A DNA stretch of 64,000 nucleotides from Pseudomonas sp. 31-12 (GCF_003151075.1 NZ_CP029482.1:4154001-4218000); one strand, 5' to 3'. Shown: positions 15,574-25,686, counted from the first letter of the stretch. Numbers and translations: made by a program. Notes: generated by a model from the letters alone, not told the origin.

Positions 15574-18500
15574 CAGGCAGATCTCAACAGGTCACGACCA
15601 ATCGGCATCGCAGCGGAAAAGTCTAGCGACTGCACCTTGGCAACAAGTTCGTCGAACTGTGGGCGCAGGGATTGCGGCGTTTTTGACGCCAATGCGTCTG
15701 CCAGCTCTATGGCTTGAAGGTTCCCCGCTTCCAACAACAGCAAAACCTCCTCCAGGGACTCTCTCCATTGCGCCGGTGCCATGGAATCTTCGTCAGTACT
15801 GCTTTTTGCACGCGGGCCCTGACCAAAATCGACATTCATTTGCTCCAGGCTTTGTTGCAGCAACTTGCTTAATTCGTCAAACCATGTTGGGTCTACAAAG
15901 ATGCTAGCTACAGACGCTGCATCTCCGTGTCTTAGTGTGTGTTCCAGGTTGCCGGCCAGGAGCGACACCGCCTTGGCACCCATAGTGCCGCTGCTACCTT
16001 TAATGGTATGGAGTACAAACGCGGCCCCTGATGCATCTTGCCGCTGGATCTGATCGCGCAACTGGACAAGCTGTTTTTCCATCTCTGGGCCAAAGGTGCG
16101 TAGCACCTTGCGGATCAAATCGAGGTCACCCCCAAAGCGGTCAATAGTTGATGCACGAGACTCTATAACGCCTTCTCCTGTATTGACTTGCCCCAAGGTT
16201 AAAGATGCCTGGCTATCTTCACGGCCTGATTGAAAGAGCAGCGTTACGACGAGTTGTTCCAGGTCTATGGGTTTGCCAACATGATCATTCATCCCCGCAG
16301 CAAGACAGGCTTCACGGTCGGTATTGGAGACATTTGCGGTCATCGCCACAATCGGCAGTGTTGCAAAGCGTGGGTTCGATCTAATGCAACGAGTCGCCTC
16401 CAAGCCATCAATATCTGGCATCTGGATATCCATTAGTACGACGTCGAAGGACACACGCTCATTCATCACCTTGCTCACACCTTCCAGCCCGCCTTCAGCC
16501 AGTGTCACCTTCGCACCTTCCCTTGTCAGTAACTCATCGGCTACCTGGCGATTGAGCATGTTGTCTTCCACCACCAATAGCCGTAGCCCGGCCAGACGCT
16601 GCGGCCTGTCAAACGTTGATCGAGGTACGAGGGACTGCGGCAAGTTTTTGCCCTCGAGCGCTCGCTGAACAGCGTCGGCTAGCTGCTTGGGAGTGACCGG
16701 TTTGGTGAGAAAACCCACGAAGGGGGCGTCTCCCGCCTGGTGGGCGTCGGCCAATACTTCGCGGCCGTAAGCAGTGATCATAATGACCATCGGAGGTGGC
16801 ACACCGTTACCCTGCTGATGGATCAACTGCGCAGCGCTCAGCCCATCCATATCGGACATCCGCCAGTCCATCAGTACCACGTCGTAGGCTTCGCCTCTCG
16901 CCTTGGCGTTTTTCACCCATTCCACTGCTTGCGTGCCACCGCTCACGAGGTCGGCCTGCCACCCTAATGCATGAACGGTTCGCGACAGCAATTCACCCGA
17001 CATGGCGTTGTCGTCAACGATCAGAATCCGTAAGGACACATCGACTCCAGTACAGGCAGATCTCAGCAGTGACGTCGGCGCTACATCCAGAGTTATATCG
17101 AACCAGAAACGACTCCCGACACCTTGCTTGCTCTCCACTTGAAGTTCACCACCCATCAAGGTGACCAACCTTTTGCAGATCACCAGGCCCAGACCTGTAC
17201 CACCAAAACGCCGGGAAGTTGAAGCCTCGGCCTGAGTGAAACCTTCAAAAATGCGCTGAAGTTGTTCCGGGCTGATACCGATGCCAGTGTCAGAAACGGC
17301 GATGCGCAAGCTCACAGCATTTTCCGTGCGCCTCAGTTGTTCAACGCTGACCACGACTTGGCCTTCCAAGGTGAACTTGAGGGCATTACCCGCCAGGTTG
17401 ATCAGTACCTGTTGCAGTCGCAGGCTATCGCCGATCAGGTCGTTGGGTAAATTGGAGTCCAGGTCGAACATGACCTCAACCTCCTTATCGCCCTGGTTAC
17501 CTGTCAGCACAACGGCGAGGTCACGCATGAGCGGTTCAAGCTCGAACGGGTGCACATCGAGTTGCAGCTTGCCCGCCTCAATCTTGGAATAATCGAGAAT
17601 GTCATTGAGCAAGCCCAGCAGTGATTTCGCAGCGGTCTGCGCTTTGGTCACATAATCGAGTTGGCGACCATTCAGGTCAGTGTTCTGCACCAACTGCAAC
17701 ATACCCAACACGGCGTTCATCGGTGTGCGTATTTCATGACTCATGTTGGCCAGGAAGGCAGACTTGGCCGCACTCCCTGCATCGGCCTGTTCCTTGGCGT
17801 GAAGCAGATGTGACTCTAGCTCGCGTTGGACAGTGATGTCCCGATTGATCCCGGTCACACGCAATGCCGCACCGTTCGGGCTGCGTTCAATCTGCGCGCC
17901 GGCCTGTATAAAGCGAATCTGACCGTCCGGGCGAACGACACGAAAAATCGTGTCATACACATCAGTCCCCTCGACGGCGGCATTCAGTTTTGCAGCCGCT
18001 GCAACGACATCCTCAGGGTGAACACGTGAGTACCAGTGCATATAGCTCAGACCCGTATTGCGCAACGTCAGTGGCTGCCCGTAGAACTCGAACATACGGT
18101 CATTCCACTGCAAGTTATTGTCCGCCAACGTCCAAGACCAGACGCCCAATTCGGCCACTTCAGCAGCCATCACCAGTTGATCGTGCACCGCCATCAGTTC
18201 GCTGCGTTGTTCCAGTGTCGTCTTCAGGCTCGCAGCCAGTTCCTTTTCAGCTGCTTTACGTTCGGTAATGTCTACCGCAATACCCAGGTAACCGCTCAAT
18301 ACCCCATCGGTATCGCGCATGGAGGTGACCACTAGCGTGACAGGAAACCGCGAGCCATCCTTGTGTGCGTAAGTCCACTCTCGGATTTCTGCGCCTTCAA
18401 GCTCAGGTTTATGGGTAAGCACACGGAAACCGTCGATAGTCTGAGCGTACTCCTCGCTCAGCTCAACGCCACGTGCAGCGACTTCCTCTGGGACATGGAA

Positions 18501-20123
18501 GAGCGCCGGGGTGTCTTTGCCTACTAACTCTTCGGCGTCATAACCCAACAAGTGCTCGGCACCTTTGTTGAACACACGGATAACGCCATCGAGATCCGTC
18601 GCAATGATCGAAACCTCAGTAGCCGAGCGTAGCACCGTGTCCAACAACAGATTGAGATGCCGCAACTCGGATGTTCGTTGCGCAACCTGCTCTTCCAGGC
18701 TGGAGTTGAGTTCAAGAATTCGAGCCTCTGCCACTTTTTTCGCCGAGATATCCCTTAACGTCTTGGACGCCCCAATGACGCGACCACCCTCGCCATAAAT
18801 GGGGGAGATGCTGACGGAGACATCGATCAGTCGCCTGTCTTTGTGATGGCGTTGCGTATCAAAGCTGCCGATACGCTCACCCGCCCTGATGCGCGCAAGG
18901 ATACGAGCTTCCTCTGTGACAAGCTCCAGAGGAACAATCAAATTGGCCAGTGTCTGGCCCACGGCCTCCTCGGCGGTAAAACCAAAAAGGTGCTCGGCGC
19001 CTTTGTTCCAGTTGGTGACGACGCCATCGAGGTTTTTTCCAATAATGCCATCGCCCGAGCTTTCAACGATGGAAGCCAGCCTTGCCTGCTCGACAAATAT
19101 CTGCCGCCGACGTTGACGGCTGACACTCACGACACTCGCCAAGGTAGCTAGAAGAAGCGTGAGAAAACCACCGAAAAACAGCACAACTTTTGGTGAAACC
19201 TGATGCAGGCGCTGGATGAACAGCGAATTTGCGTCGAGTTCGATTTGCCACCGCCTTCCGTATACCTCGCGCTCCAGCTGATGGGTCATCAGCGTTTCAC
19301 GGCGAGCCGAGTCGTCGGTGCTTTCATAAAACAGCTTCTCTTGTCCTGGGACGGTGATATCCCTTAATCGCAAATGTACCGTCTCATTTTCTATGCGCAG
19401 GCCTTTAAGTACCTCCTCGGTCTGCAACACAACATAGCTCCAGCCAAAAGCAGCTGCCTCTCGTTCAGCAGCGGTCACCGGAGTGACTTCACCGCGAAAG
19501 ATGGGCATCAATACCAGGAAAGACTGCTGCGGTTTTCCCATGGCCTGTACTAACGTGATGGGCCCAGTGATCCGTGCCGCACCGCTTTGTATCGAGGATT
19601 GTGCCGCCTCTCGCCGCGATGTTTCTGACGCTATGTCCAAGCCAATGGCAGCCCGGTTACCTTCAGCCGGTTCGACATACTGAATAACGTAGCGCTCGCC
19701 TGAGTGCGCTGAGAATTGATGGATGGAGAAGTCAGCAGCGCCGTCGGCTCGAGCGTGCTTGAGAAACTCGCTTTCATCGCGCTCCGGTACACGCCTGATA
19801 AAACCAAAAGCACTGGCGCCGGGGAACTCGAAAGCGAGGTCACGGGTTCTGTGATATCGGAGAAACACTTCACTGCTAATGCCATACTCGCCCGCTGTGA
19901 GCACAGCGCCACGAGCGCCTCGCAAACCGTATTGGTAAAGATTGAGGCGCGTTAAAACCAACTCTGCGGCGTCTTCGGTTGCCGCTGCAATCGCTTCTTG
20001 CGCCTGCTCTTCGTTGTTACGTTCAAGGATCCAGCCACCCAGAAAGCTTGCCCCTAATCCCACGGCCAGAGTGATAGCTACTCCCCAGTTCAATGCAAAA
20101 AACCTATGCTTTCTCACCCGCAT
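15573..20123 (-). CDS. CHASE-PAS hybrid sensor histidine kinase with two receivers and Hpt
   Basis: 1516 aa inner-membrane kinase. TM1 about 12-31, periplasmic CHASE domain about 45-290 (FGFIRRVPERDESEF typical), TM2 about 312-334, three PAS domains (about 346-465, 495-625, 650-770), HisKA with MSHEIRTPMNAVLG (His about 794), HATPase with DTGIGISPEQL and GGTGLGLVICKRL, REC1 (acceptor Asp about 1085 in VVLMDWRMSD), REC2 (about 1230 in VVLMDIQMPD) and Hpt (His about 1373 in LHTIKGSSGTMG). All phosphorelay residues are present. It is flanked by two response regulators on the same strand, forming a phosphorelay module that ends in c-di-GMP synthesis. The CHASE ligand is unknown. Confidence 0.93.
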   Translation of the reverse strand: MRVRKHRFFALNWGVAITLAVGLGASFLGGWILERNNEEQAQEAIAAATEDAAELVLTRLNLYQYGLRGARGAVLTAGEYGISSEVFLRYHRTRDLAFEFPGASAFGFIRRVPERDESEFLKHARADGAADFSIHQFSAHSGERYVIQYVEPAEGNRAAIGLDIASETSRREAAQSSIQSGAARITGPITLVQAMGKPQQSFLVLMPIFRGEVTPVTAAEREAAAFGWSYVVLQTEEVLKGLRIENETVHLRLRDITVPGQEKLFYESTDDSARRETLMTHQLEREVYGRRWQIELDANSLFIQRLHQVSPKVVLFFGGFLTLLLATLASVVSVSRQRRRQIFVEQARLASIVESSGDGIIGKNLDGVVTNWNKGAEHLFGFTAEEAVGQTLANLIVPLELVTEEARILARIRAGERIGSFDTQRHHKDRRLIDVSVSISPIYGEGGRVIGASKTLRDISAKKVAEARILELNSSLEEQVAQRTSELRHLNLLLDTVLRSATEVSIIATDLDGVIRVFNKGAEHLLGYDAEELVGKDTPALFHVPEEVAARGVELSEEYAQTIDGFRVLTHKPELEGAEIREWTYAHKDGSRFPVTLVVTSMRDTDGVLSGYLGIAVDITERKAAEKELAASLKTTLEQRSELMAVHDQLVMAAEVAELGVWSWTLADNNLQWNDRMFEFYGQPLTLRNTGLSYMHWYSRVHPEDVVAAAAKLNAAVEGTDVYDTIFRVVRPDGQIRFIQAGAQIERSPNGAALRVTGINRDITVQRELESHLLHAKEQADAGSAAKSAFLANMSHEIRTPMNAVLGMLQLVQNTDLNGRQLDYVTKAQTAAKSLLGLLNDILDYSKIEAGKLQLDVHPFELEPLMRDLAVVLTGNQGDKEVEVMFDLDSNLPNDLIGDSLRLQQVLINLAGNALKFTLEGQVVVSVEQLRRTENAVSLRIAVSDTGIGISPEQLQRIFEGFTQAEASTSRRFGGTGLGLVICKRLVTLMGGELQVESKQGVGSRFWFDITLDVAPTSLLRSACTGVDVSLRILIVDDNAMSGELLSRTVHALGWQADLVSGGTQAVEWVKNAKARGEAYDVVLMDWRMSDMDGLSAAQLIHQQGNGVPPPMVIMITAYGREVLADAHQAGDAPFVGFLTKPVTPKQLADAVQRALEGKNLPQSLVPRSTFDRPQRLAGLRLLVVEDNMLNRQVADELLTREGAKVTLAEGGLEGVSKVMNERVSFDVVLMDIQMPDIDGLEATRCIRSNPRFATLPIVAMTANVSNTDREACLAAGMNDHVGKPIDLEQLVVTLLFQSGREDSQASLTLGQVNTGEGVIESRASTIDRFGGDLDLIRKVLRTFGPEMEKQLVQLRDQIQRQDASGAAFVLHTIKGSSGTMGAKAVSLLAGNLEHTLRHGDAASVASIFVDPTWFDELSKLLQQSLEQMNVDFGQGPRAKSSTDEDSMAPAQWRESLEEVLLLLEAGNLQAIELADALASKTPQSLRPQFDELVAKVQSLDFSAAMPIGRDLLRSA

Positions 20124-20215
20124 TGTCCCATCGCAGAAGGCCTTAAAGCCTTCAAGATTAAAGTTCGAACCCAGTTGGGGAACGCGAGATATCCAACCTG
20201 CAAGACCCCAATAAG

Positions 20216-21340
20216 CTAGTTCAGGCCGGCCAATCGTTTAAGCCTTTCAATGTCTGCTTCGGGTTCGCCGTTGTTCACGGCGGCGGCAAGGCGCATCACC
20301 ACTTGTTCGCGGCGGACTTGCATGGGCGGCAAGGCATAGATAGCACCTACCAGTTCACGTAGAACCATTGGTAGCCTCCAGCTTGCTTTCAAGCGAACGG
20401 CAAAAGGCGCTGCAAAATCACGAACAGCGTGCGCGAGCGTTTCTTCGGCCACGCTGTTGCCCCGGTTCTCCCATTTCTGAGTTTGGTACAGCACACAGAG
20501 TTCGCCCATGCGGTGCAGAAGGGCGGCACTTTGCAGCGGAGCGGGATCCAGACCACATTGTTGAGCCAGAAGAACAGCCCTTTCAGCTAAACGCTCGGCA
20601 TCATCCAGATGAGCCTGGATGAAAGTCTTCAGCATGCCGTCAGGTTGAGTATTGGTCTGTCGCAGGGCCTGGCTAATCGCCAGATTCACGCTGGTAAGTC
20701 CTCCCAGCCGCGCCAGGGCACCGTTCAAATTCGTGCATGGCTGCCCGAGCCCGAGATATGCGGCACCGTTGGAGGCGGCGATCAAGTGGGCACATAGCGC
20801 CGGGTCATACTGCCAATCATTGGCGAGTTCTCTTAAATCCATTGGCGCCCCGCCATAGCCGAGCCGAAGTTTGTCTTTGACCGAGGCCAGTAAAGGTAAG
20901 TCCAACTCACCCGCAGACAAACCACTCAGATAGCTGATCAGGTCTTCAGTGTTGATAGTGGTGGCTCGTGGGGGCTCATCAAGCGGAAGGAGCGTATCCA
21001 GGCATTGTACGACGCGCGAAACCTGAAATGGCTTGGTGAAAAAAGCGCTGATTCTCAGCGATTTTACCGCCAGCACACTGTCTCGATCAGCGCGGCCGGT
21101 GATCATGATCAGCGGCGTGTCTTGATCTTTTTCGCGAATTTTCTGCAACAGGTTGACGCCGGGGGCATCCGGTAGATTCCAGTCGGCCATCACCAACTGA
21201 TAGGTGCCTGGCTGCCAAGCGTCTAAAGCACTAGCGACATCGATAAAGCAATCGACCTGAGCAACCGGACGGATGCTCAACACGAGCTGTTTTAAAAGAT
21301 CGGATATCCAGGGGTCATCATCCAGAATCATCACTCGCAT
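20216..21340 (-). CDS. Response regulator with HDOD output domain
   Basis: 374 aa. REC domain about 1-120 (MILDDDPW acidic pocket, acceptor Asp in LVMADWNLPD, Lys in FFTKPF) and a C-terminal HDOD-type helical domain about 145-350 (LPLLASVKDKL, LCAHLIAASNGAAYLG, LNGALARLGG), which lacks phosphodiesterase metal ligands. HDOD proteins act as scaffolds in signalling. It is the first gene of the module, 92 bases before the hybrid kinase, and probably receives phosphate from it. Confidence 0.88.
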   Translation of the reverse strand: MRVMILDDDPWISDLLKQLVLSIRPVAQVDCFIDVASALDAWQPGTYQLVMADWNLPDAPGVNLLQKIREKDQDTPLIMITGRADRDSVLAVKSLRISAFFTKPFQVSRVVQCLDTLLPLDEPPRATTINTEDLISYLSGLSAGELDLPLLASVKDKLRLGYGGAPMDLRELANDWQYDPALCAHLIAASNGAAYLGLGQPCTNLNGALARLGGLTSVNLAISQALRQTNTQPDGMLKTFIQAHLDDAERLAERAVLLAQQCGLDPAPLQSAALLHRMGELCVLYQTQKWENRGNSVAEETLAHAVRDFAAPFAVRLKASWRLPMVLRELVGAIYALPPMQVRREQVVMRLAAAVNNGEPEADIERLKRLAGLN

Positions 21341-21885
21341 TCGATAATCCTCACTGGATTGACACGTAACTTAGCAACGCCTTGGTGACTGACTGTCAGC
21401 CAACAGCAAACATAGACGTCGTTGAGATCAAGGGGTGAGGTTGTAACCGAGCGATTTTGGGTAAATCACGGCAATTTCCCTTTGGCGGATGGTTAGATGG
21501 CATCCTTGAACGGTTGAATCTATTCCTGACCCGCGAACTATACAAGCAAGCAAACAGCTCTCAGGTAGTCAGGATAGCGGGGGTTAGTGCATGAAACGCC
21601 GCCATAGCGGAATTGCTTGAGTGATTCCGTCCTGCTGCTCGCTGCCCTAGGCACCCAAAAATGCGCTAACCCCTCTGACTCACGGATCCAAGCAGTCTTG
21701 GCTAACGGCTCGAGCGTTTCGGCTGGTTTTACGCCAACATTTATGGACTGTCCTGGCATCTTCCAAGGGAAACACGTCCCGAATGGCTGCAACGGGTCGA
21801 TATAGGCCCACCACCGACATAACCACTGAACCCGGCGTAGCGAAGGCATTGCACCTTCGCCACGCCGGCGCTGAACGCTGCGATG
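21341..21885. other. Gene-poor spacer with decayed coding sequence
   Basis: No intact gene. On the plus strand a frame from about 21709 to 21822 reads RLERFGWFYAN...RVDIGPPPT and stops right before a hairpin repeat, the same arrangement as the PPT end of DUF6124 followed by its hairpin at 13990. It looks like the tail of a lost gene; the parent is not recognised. Confidence 0.35.
21830..21866. repeat. 37-base hairpin element (copy 2)
   Basis: CCGGCGTAGCGAAGG / CCTTCGCCACGCCGG, loop CATTGCA; same element as 13990-14026 with compensatory stem changes. It lies 20 bases beyond the stop of the leftward sorbitol dehydrogenase gene. Confidence 0.7.
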
Positions 21886-22659
21886 TCAGCTCATCCAGTT
21901 CCCACCGTCGACATTGTAGGTCTGAGCCACCACATATTCGCTCTCGGGCGATGCGAGGAAAATCGCCATGCCCGTCAGGTCGTCAGCGGTGCCCATCCGC
22001 CCAAAGGGCACTTCCTGACCCACGAGTTTTTTCTTCTCACCCAATGGCCGATTTTCATAGCGGGCGAACATTGCATCGACACCGTCCCAATGTTCGCCAT
22101 CGACGACGCCGGGCGCAATGGCGTTTACGTTGATCCCATGCTTGATAAGGTCCAGGCCTGCGGATTGGGTAAGGCTGATCACGGCCGCTTTGGTCGCGCA
22201 ATACACACCCACGAGGGCCTCCCCTCTTCGTCCCGCCTGGCTGGCCATGTTGATGATCTTGCCGCCGTGGCCCTGACCGATCATCTGACGCGCCGCTGCC
22301 TGCAGGGTAAAAAGCGTTCCTGCGACATTGATCGAGAACAGACGCTCGAAGCTGTCGCGGGTGATCTCGACGATGGGCGCAAGGTCGAACAGTGCGGCGT
22401 TGTTGATCAAAATATCGAGTTTGCCTGTCTGCGCGATGACAGCGGCAATGGCCGCATCGATGGACGTCTGGCGGGTAACGTCCATCTCGACAGCGTATGC
22501 GTTAGGCCCCAGCTCGGTGGCCGTGGCGTGGGCGCGTTCCAGGTTGATGTCCGCGATAGCGACCGTCGCCCCCTCACGAATGTAAGCCTGAGCAAAAGAC
22601 CGCCCGATGCCTCGGGCCGATCCGGTGATGAGCGCGCTTTTACCTTCTAGTCGTTTCAT
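21886..22659 (-). CDS. smoS: Polyol (sorbitol-type) dehydrogenase, short-chain family
   Basis: 257 aa classical SDR. TGSARGIGR (NAD-binding, about 13-21), DINLE acidic residue choosing NAD, NNAA (about 88), YCATKAA with Tyr/Lys catalytic pair (about 153-157) and a VDGGNWMS C-terminus. Similar to SmoS of Rhodobacter, which oxidises sorbitol to fructose. It is the last gene of the transporter operon, in the place where many pseudomonads carry mannitol 2-dehydrogenase (mtlD). ATG 22659 gives the normal start MKRLEGKSALITG; upstream frame extension into the spacer is rejected. Confidence 0.85.
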   Translation of the reverse strand: MKRLEGKSALITGSARGIGRSFAQAYIREGATVAIADINLERAHATATELGPNAYAVEMDVTRQTSIDAAIAAVIAQTGKLDILINNAALFDLAPIVEITRDSFERLFSINVAGTLFTLQAAARQMIGQGHGGKIINMASQAGRRGEALVGVYCATKAAVISLTQSAGLDLIKHGINVNAIAPGVVDGEHWDGVDAMFARYENRPLGEKKKLVGQEVPFGRMGTADDLTGMAIFLASPESEYVVAQTYNVDGGNWMS

Positions 22660-22721
22660 TGAGGGTTCATCCGTTTTCTGAAATTCGGTTCGCCCAATCA
22701 TGGGCATGGTTGGCGTAGCGG

Positions 22722-23819
22722 TCAGGCAGCGCGACGTATCAGGGGAGCCAATGCTTTGCCGTGCTCGTCGAACAAGTGGCAATGCAGCACGTCCAGCGCC
22801 ACCCGGCGCGACTCGCCATAAGCGACCTCGCAGTCGCCATTCACCCGGACTGTGAGCGCTTCACCAGACGTCGCGACGACGTGGCAGAACGTGTCGCTGC
22901 CCAGGCGTTCGGTGACGTCGGTGGTGATCGGCAATTGCCCTTGTTCATCCAGACGCAGGTGTTCGGGACGGATACCGACGGTGACTGCGCTGCCCACCAT
23001 CAAGGTGCTTGCGTCACGGGGGATGAGCAGACGTCGACCGGAGGCCAGCTCGACCTCGACACCCTGATGACTACTGGAAGTCACGGTGGCATTGAGAAAA
23101 CCCATTTTCGGCGTGCCCAAAAATCCTGCGACGAACAGGTTGGCCGGTTGGTGATACAGGTCCAGTGGCGAGCCGATCTGCTCGATCCGGCCACCGTTCA
23201 GCACCACCACTTTGGTGGCGAGTGTCATGGCTTCAACCTGATCGTGAGTCACGTAGATCATCGTCGCTTGCAGCTCTTTGTGCAGGCGCGACAGCTCCAG
23301 GCGCATCTGCACCCGCAGGGCGGCGTCGAGGTTGGACAGCGGTTCGTCGAACAGGAAGATTTTCGGGTTGCGCACGATGGCGCGTCCGATGGCTACGCGC
23401 TGACGCTGGCCGCCGGACAACTGTTTCGGTTTACGTTCGAGCATCGGTCCCAGCTCAAGGATGCGTGCCGCTTCGCCGACTTTTTTCTCGACTTCGGCTT
23501 TCGGCACACCGGCCAGGTCGAGGGCGAACGACATGTTTTTGCGCACGCTCATGTGCGGGTACAAGGCGTAAGTCTGGAACACCATCGCCAGGTCACGCTT
23601 GGCCGGGCTGACTTCGGTGATGTCGCGGCCATCGAGTTCGATGGTGCCGCCGCTGACTTCTTCCAGCCCGGCGATCAGGCGCAGCAAGGTGGATTTGCCG
23701 CAGCCCGACGGGCCGACGAAGACCACGAATTCCTTGTCGTTCACTTCCAGGTCGATGCCCTTGATGATGGAAAAGCCTTCGAAGCCTTTTTGCAGATTCT
23801 TGATTTTCAGGTTGGCCAT
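22722..23819 (-). CDS. mtlK: Polyol ABC transporter ATP-binding subunit
   Basis: 365 aa MalK/UgpC-type ATPase: Walker A GPSGCGKSTLL, Q-loop MVFQTYALYPH, signature LSGGQRQRVAIGRA, Walker B IFLFDEPLSNLD, H-loop THDQ, and a C-terminal TOBE/OB domain from about 240 (TVGIRPEHL). It energises uptake through MtlFG. Third-last gene of the operon with 32 bases to mtlG and 62 to the dehydrogenase gene. Confidence 0.92.
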   Translation of the reverse strand: MANLKIKNLQKGFEGFSIIKGIDLEVNDKEFVVFVGPSGCGKSTLLRLIAGLEEVSGGTIELDGRDITEVSPAKRDLAMVFQTYALYPHMSVRKNMSFALDLAGVPKAEVEKKVGEAARILELGPMLERKPKQLSGGQRQRVAIGRAIVRNPKIFLFDEPLSNLDAALRVQMRLELSRLHKELQATMIYVTHDQVEAMTLATKVVVLNGGRIEQIGSPLDLYHQPANLFVAGFLGTPKMGFLNATVTSSSHQGVEVELASGRRLLIPRDASTLMVGSAVTVGIRPEHLRLDEQGQLPITTDVTERLGSDTFCHVVATSGEALTVRVNGDCEVAYGESRRVALDVLHCHLFDEHGKALAPLIRRAA

Positions 23820-23851
23820 GGTGGCGCTCCTTTGTGCTTATTCTTTGAGGG

Positions 23852-24682
23852 CTATTTCACGGCGCCAAACGACAGGCCGCGGACCAGTTGTTTCTGGCTG
23901 ATCCAGCCGAAGATCAGGATCGGTGCGCAGGCCAGCGTCGAGACCGCCGACAACTTGGCCCAGAACAACCCTTCGGGGCTGGAATACGAGGCGATCAGCG
24001 CGGTCAGCGGCGCGGCTTTCGACGAGGTCAGGTTCAGCGACCAGAACGCCTCGTTCCAGCACAGGATCAGTGACAGCAGCACCGTGGACGCCAGTCCGCC
24101 CTTGGCGATCGGCAGCAGCACCCGGACCATTTCCTGCCACAGGGTCGCGCCGTCCAGGCGTGCGGCTTCGAGGATGTCTTTGGGGATGTCCTTGAAGTAG
24201 GTGTAAATCATCCAGACCACGATCGGCAGGTTGATCAGCGTGTAGATCACGATCAGCGCAATCCGTGTGTCCAACAGACCGAAACTCTTGGCCAGCAGGT
24301 AGATCGGCATCAATACGCCCACCGGCGGCAGCATCTTGGTCGAGAGCATCCACAGCAGCGTGCCTTTGGTGCGCTGGGTTTCGTAGAAAGCCATCGAGTA
24401 CGCCGCCGGCACCGCGATCAGCAGGCTCAGGGCCGTGGCGTTGAAGGAAATCACCACCGAGTTCCAGGCGAAGCTGAAGTAATCGCTGCGCTCGTTGATG
24501 TGCAGGTAGTTCTCCAAAGTCGGCGTGAAGATGAACTGCGGCGGCGTGGCGAAGGCGTCGATTTCGGTCTTGAAACTGGTCAGCACCATCCAGAAGATCG
24601 GGAAGAAGATCAGGATCGCGATGGCCCAGGCCAGGGTGCCGAGCAGCAGGCTTTGCAGGCGGCGGGATTGTTGAAGGGTCAT
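23852..24682 (-). CDS. mtlG: Polyol ABC transporter permease (MtlG-like)
   Basis: 276 aa, six predicted membrane helices (first ILIFFPIFWMVLTSF) and the EAA coupling loop EAARLDGATLWQEMVRVLLP near residue 178. Carbohydrate CUT1-type second permease. The gene lies 10 bases after mtlF, so the two are translated together. Confidence 0.9.
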   Translation of the reverse strand: MTLQQSRRLQSLLLGTLAWAIAILIFFPIFWMVLTSFKTEIDAFATPPQFIFTPTLENYLHINERSDYFSFAWNSVVISFNATALSLLIAVPAAYSMAFYETQRTKGTLLWMLSTKMLPPVGVLMPIYLLAKSFGLLDTRIALIVIYTLINLPIVVWMIYTYFKDIPKDILEAARLDGATLWQEMVRVLLPIAKGGLASTVLLSLILCWNEAFWSLNLTSSKAAPLTALIASYSSPEGLFWAKLSAVSTLACAPILIFGWISQKQLVRGLSFGAVK

Positions 24683-24692
24683 GGCGCAGGCC

Positions 24693-25619
24693 TCAGGTCT
24701 TGTCGGTCAGGTTTTTGCCGATCATGCGCACCAGCACGATGGCCGCGATGTTGGCGATCACCACCGCGATCAAGCCGCCGGCGGACGCCATGCCGACGTC
24801 GAACTGCACCAGCGCCTGGTTGTAGATCAGGTACGCGAGGTTGGTCGAGGCATAGCCGGGGCCGCCGTTGGTGGTGGTGAAGATTTCGGCGAACACCGAG
24901 AGCAGGAAGATGGTTTCGATCATCACCACCACCGCAATCGGCCGGGCCAGGTGCGGCAGGGTCAGGTGCCAGAAAATCGCGATCGGCCCGGCGCCGTCGA
25001 GGCGTGCGGCTTCCTTCTGTTCCTGGTCGAGAGACTGCATGGCGGTCATCAGGATCAGGATCGCGAACGGCAGCCATTGCCAGGACACGATGATGATGAT
25101 CGACAGCAGCGGGTAATGCGCCAGCCAGTCCACCGGCTGCGCGCCGAACAGTTTCCAGACGTAGGCCAGAATCCCCGACACCGGGTGGAAAATCAGGTTC
25201 TTCCAGATCAGCGCCCCGACCGTGGGCATGATGAAAAACGGCGAGATCAGCATCACCCGCACGATACCGCGGCCGAGGAATTCACTGGCTTCCAGCAGTG
25301 CACTGATCAGCACACCCAGGACCACGCTGATCAGCAACACGCTGCCGACCAGCAACAGGGTGTTGGTGGCGCCCGGCATGAACCCCGAGTCGGTCAGGAA
25401 ATAGGTGAAGTTCTCCAGCCCGACGAACTCGTTTTCACCGGGGTAGAGCAGGTTGTAGCGGATCATCGAAAAGTAAACGGTCATGCCCAGCGGCACGATC
25501 ATCCACAGCAGCAACAACGCCACCGAGGGGCTGACCAGAAACCAGCCGGGATTGGCCAACCGGCTTTTACGCACCGGTTGGGGGATGTCCATGTGAGCTT
25601 TGGCAGTTGAAATATTCAT
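24693..25619 (-). CDS. mtlF: Polyol ABC transporter permease (MtlF-like)
   Basis: 308 aa, six membrane helices with first segment PSVALLLLWMIVPLGMTVYF and EAA loop EAARLDGAGPIAIFWHLTLP near residue 205. CUT1-type first permease, partner of MtlG. The stop is followed by mtlG after 10 bases; upstream a REP sequence separates it from mtlE. Confidence 0.9.
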   Translation of the reverse strand: MNISTAKAHMDIPQPVRKSRLANPGWFLVSPSVALLLLWMIVPLGMTVYFSMIRYNLLYPGENEFVGLENFTYFLTDSGFMPGATNTLLLVGSVLLISVVLGVLISALLEASEFLGRGIVRVMLISPFFIMPTVGALIWKNLIFHPVSGILAYVWKLFGAQPVDWLAHYPLLSIIIIVSWQWLPFAILILMTAMQSLDQEQKEAARLDGAGPIAIFWHLTLPHLARPIAVVVMIETIFLLSVFAEIFTTTNGGPGYASTNLAYLIYNQALVQFDVGMASAGGLIAVVIANIAAIVLVRMIGKNLTDKT

Positions 25620-25658
25620 GGCATTTAACCGATTAGGACAGACAGACGAAGATCAAAA

Positions 25659-25686
25659 TGTGGGAGCGGGCTTTTGTGGCGAGGGG
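25659..25686. repeat. REP-type sequence between mtlE and mtlF
   Basis: TGTGGGAGCGGGCTTTTGTGGCGAGGGG-type element, sharing the GTGGCGAGGGG end with the REPIN at 55349. Pseudomonas REP sequences often sit in intergenic parts of operons. Confidence 0.6.

Noticed and set aside
22761..24200. 479-residue plus-strand frame through mtlK/mtlG
   Set aside because: Opposite-strand shadow of two well-defined ABC transporter genes, with composition (His, Gln, Arg) typical of such frames.
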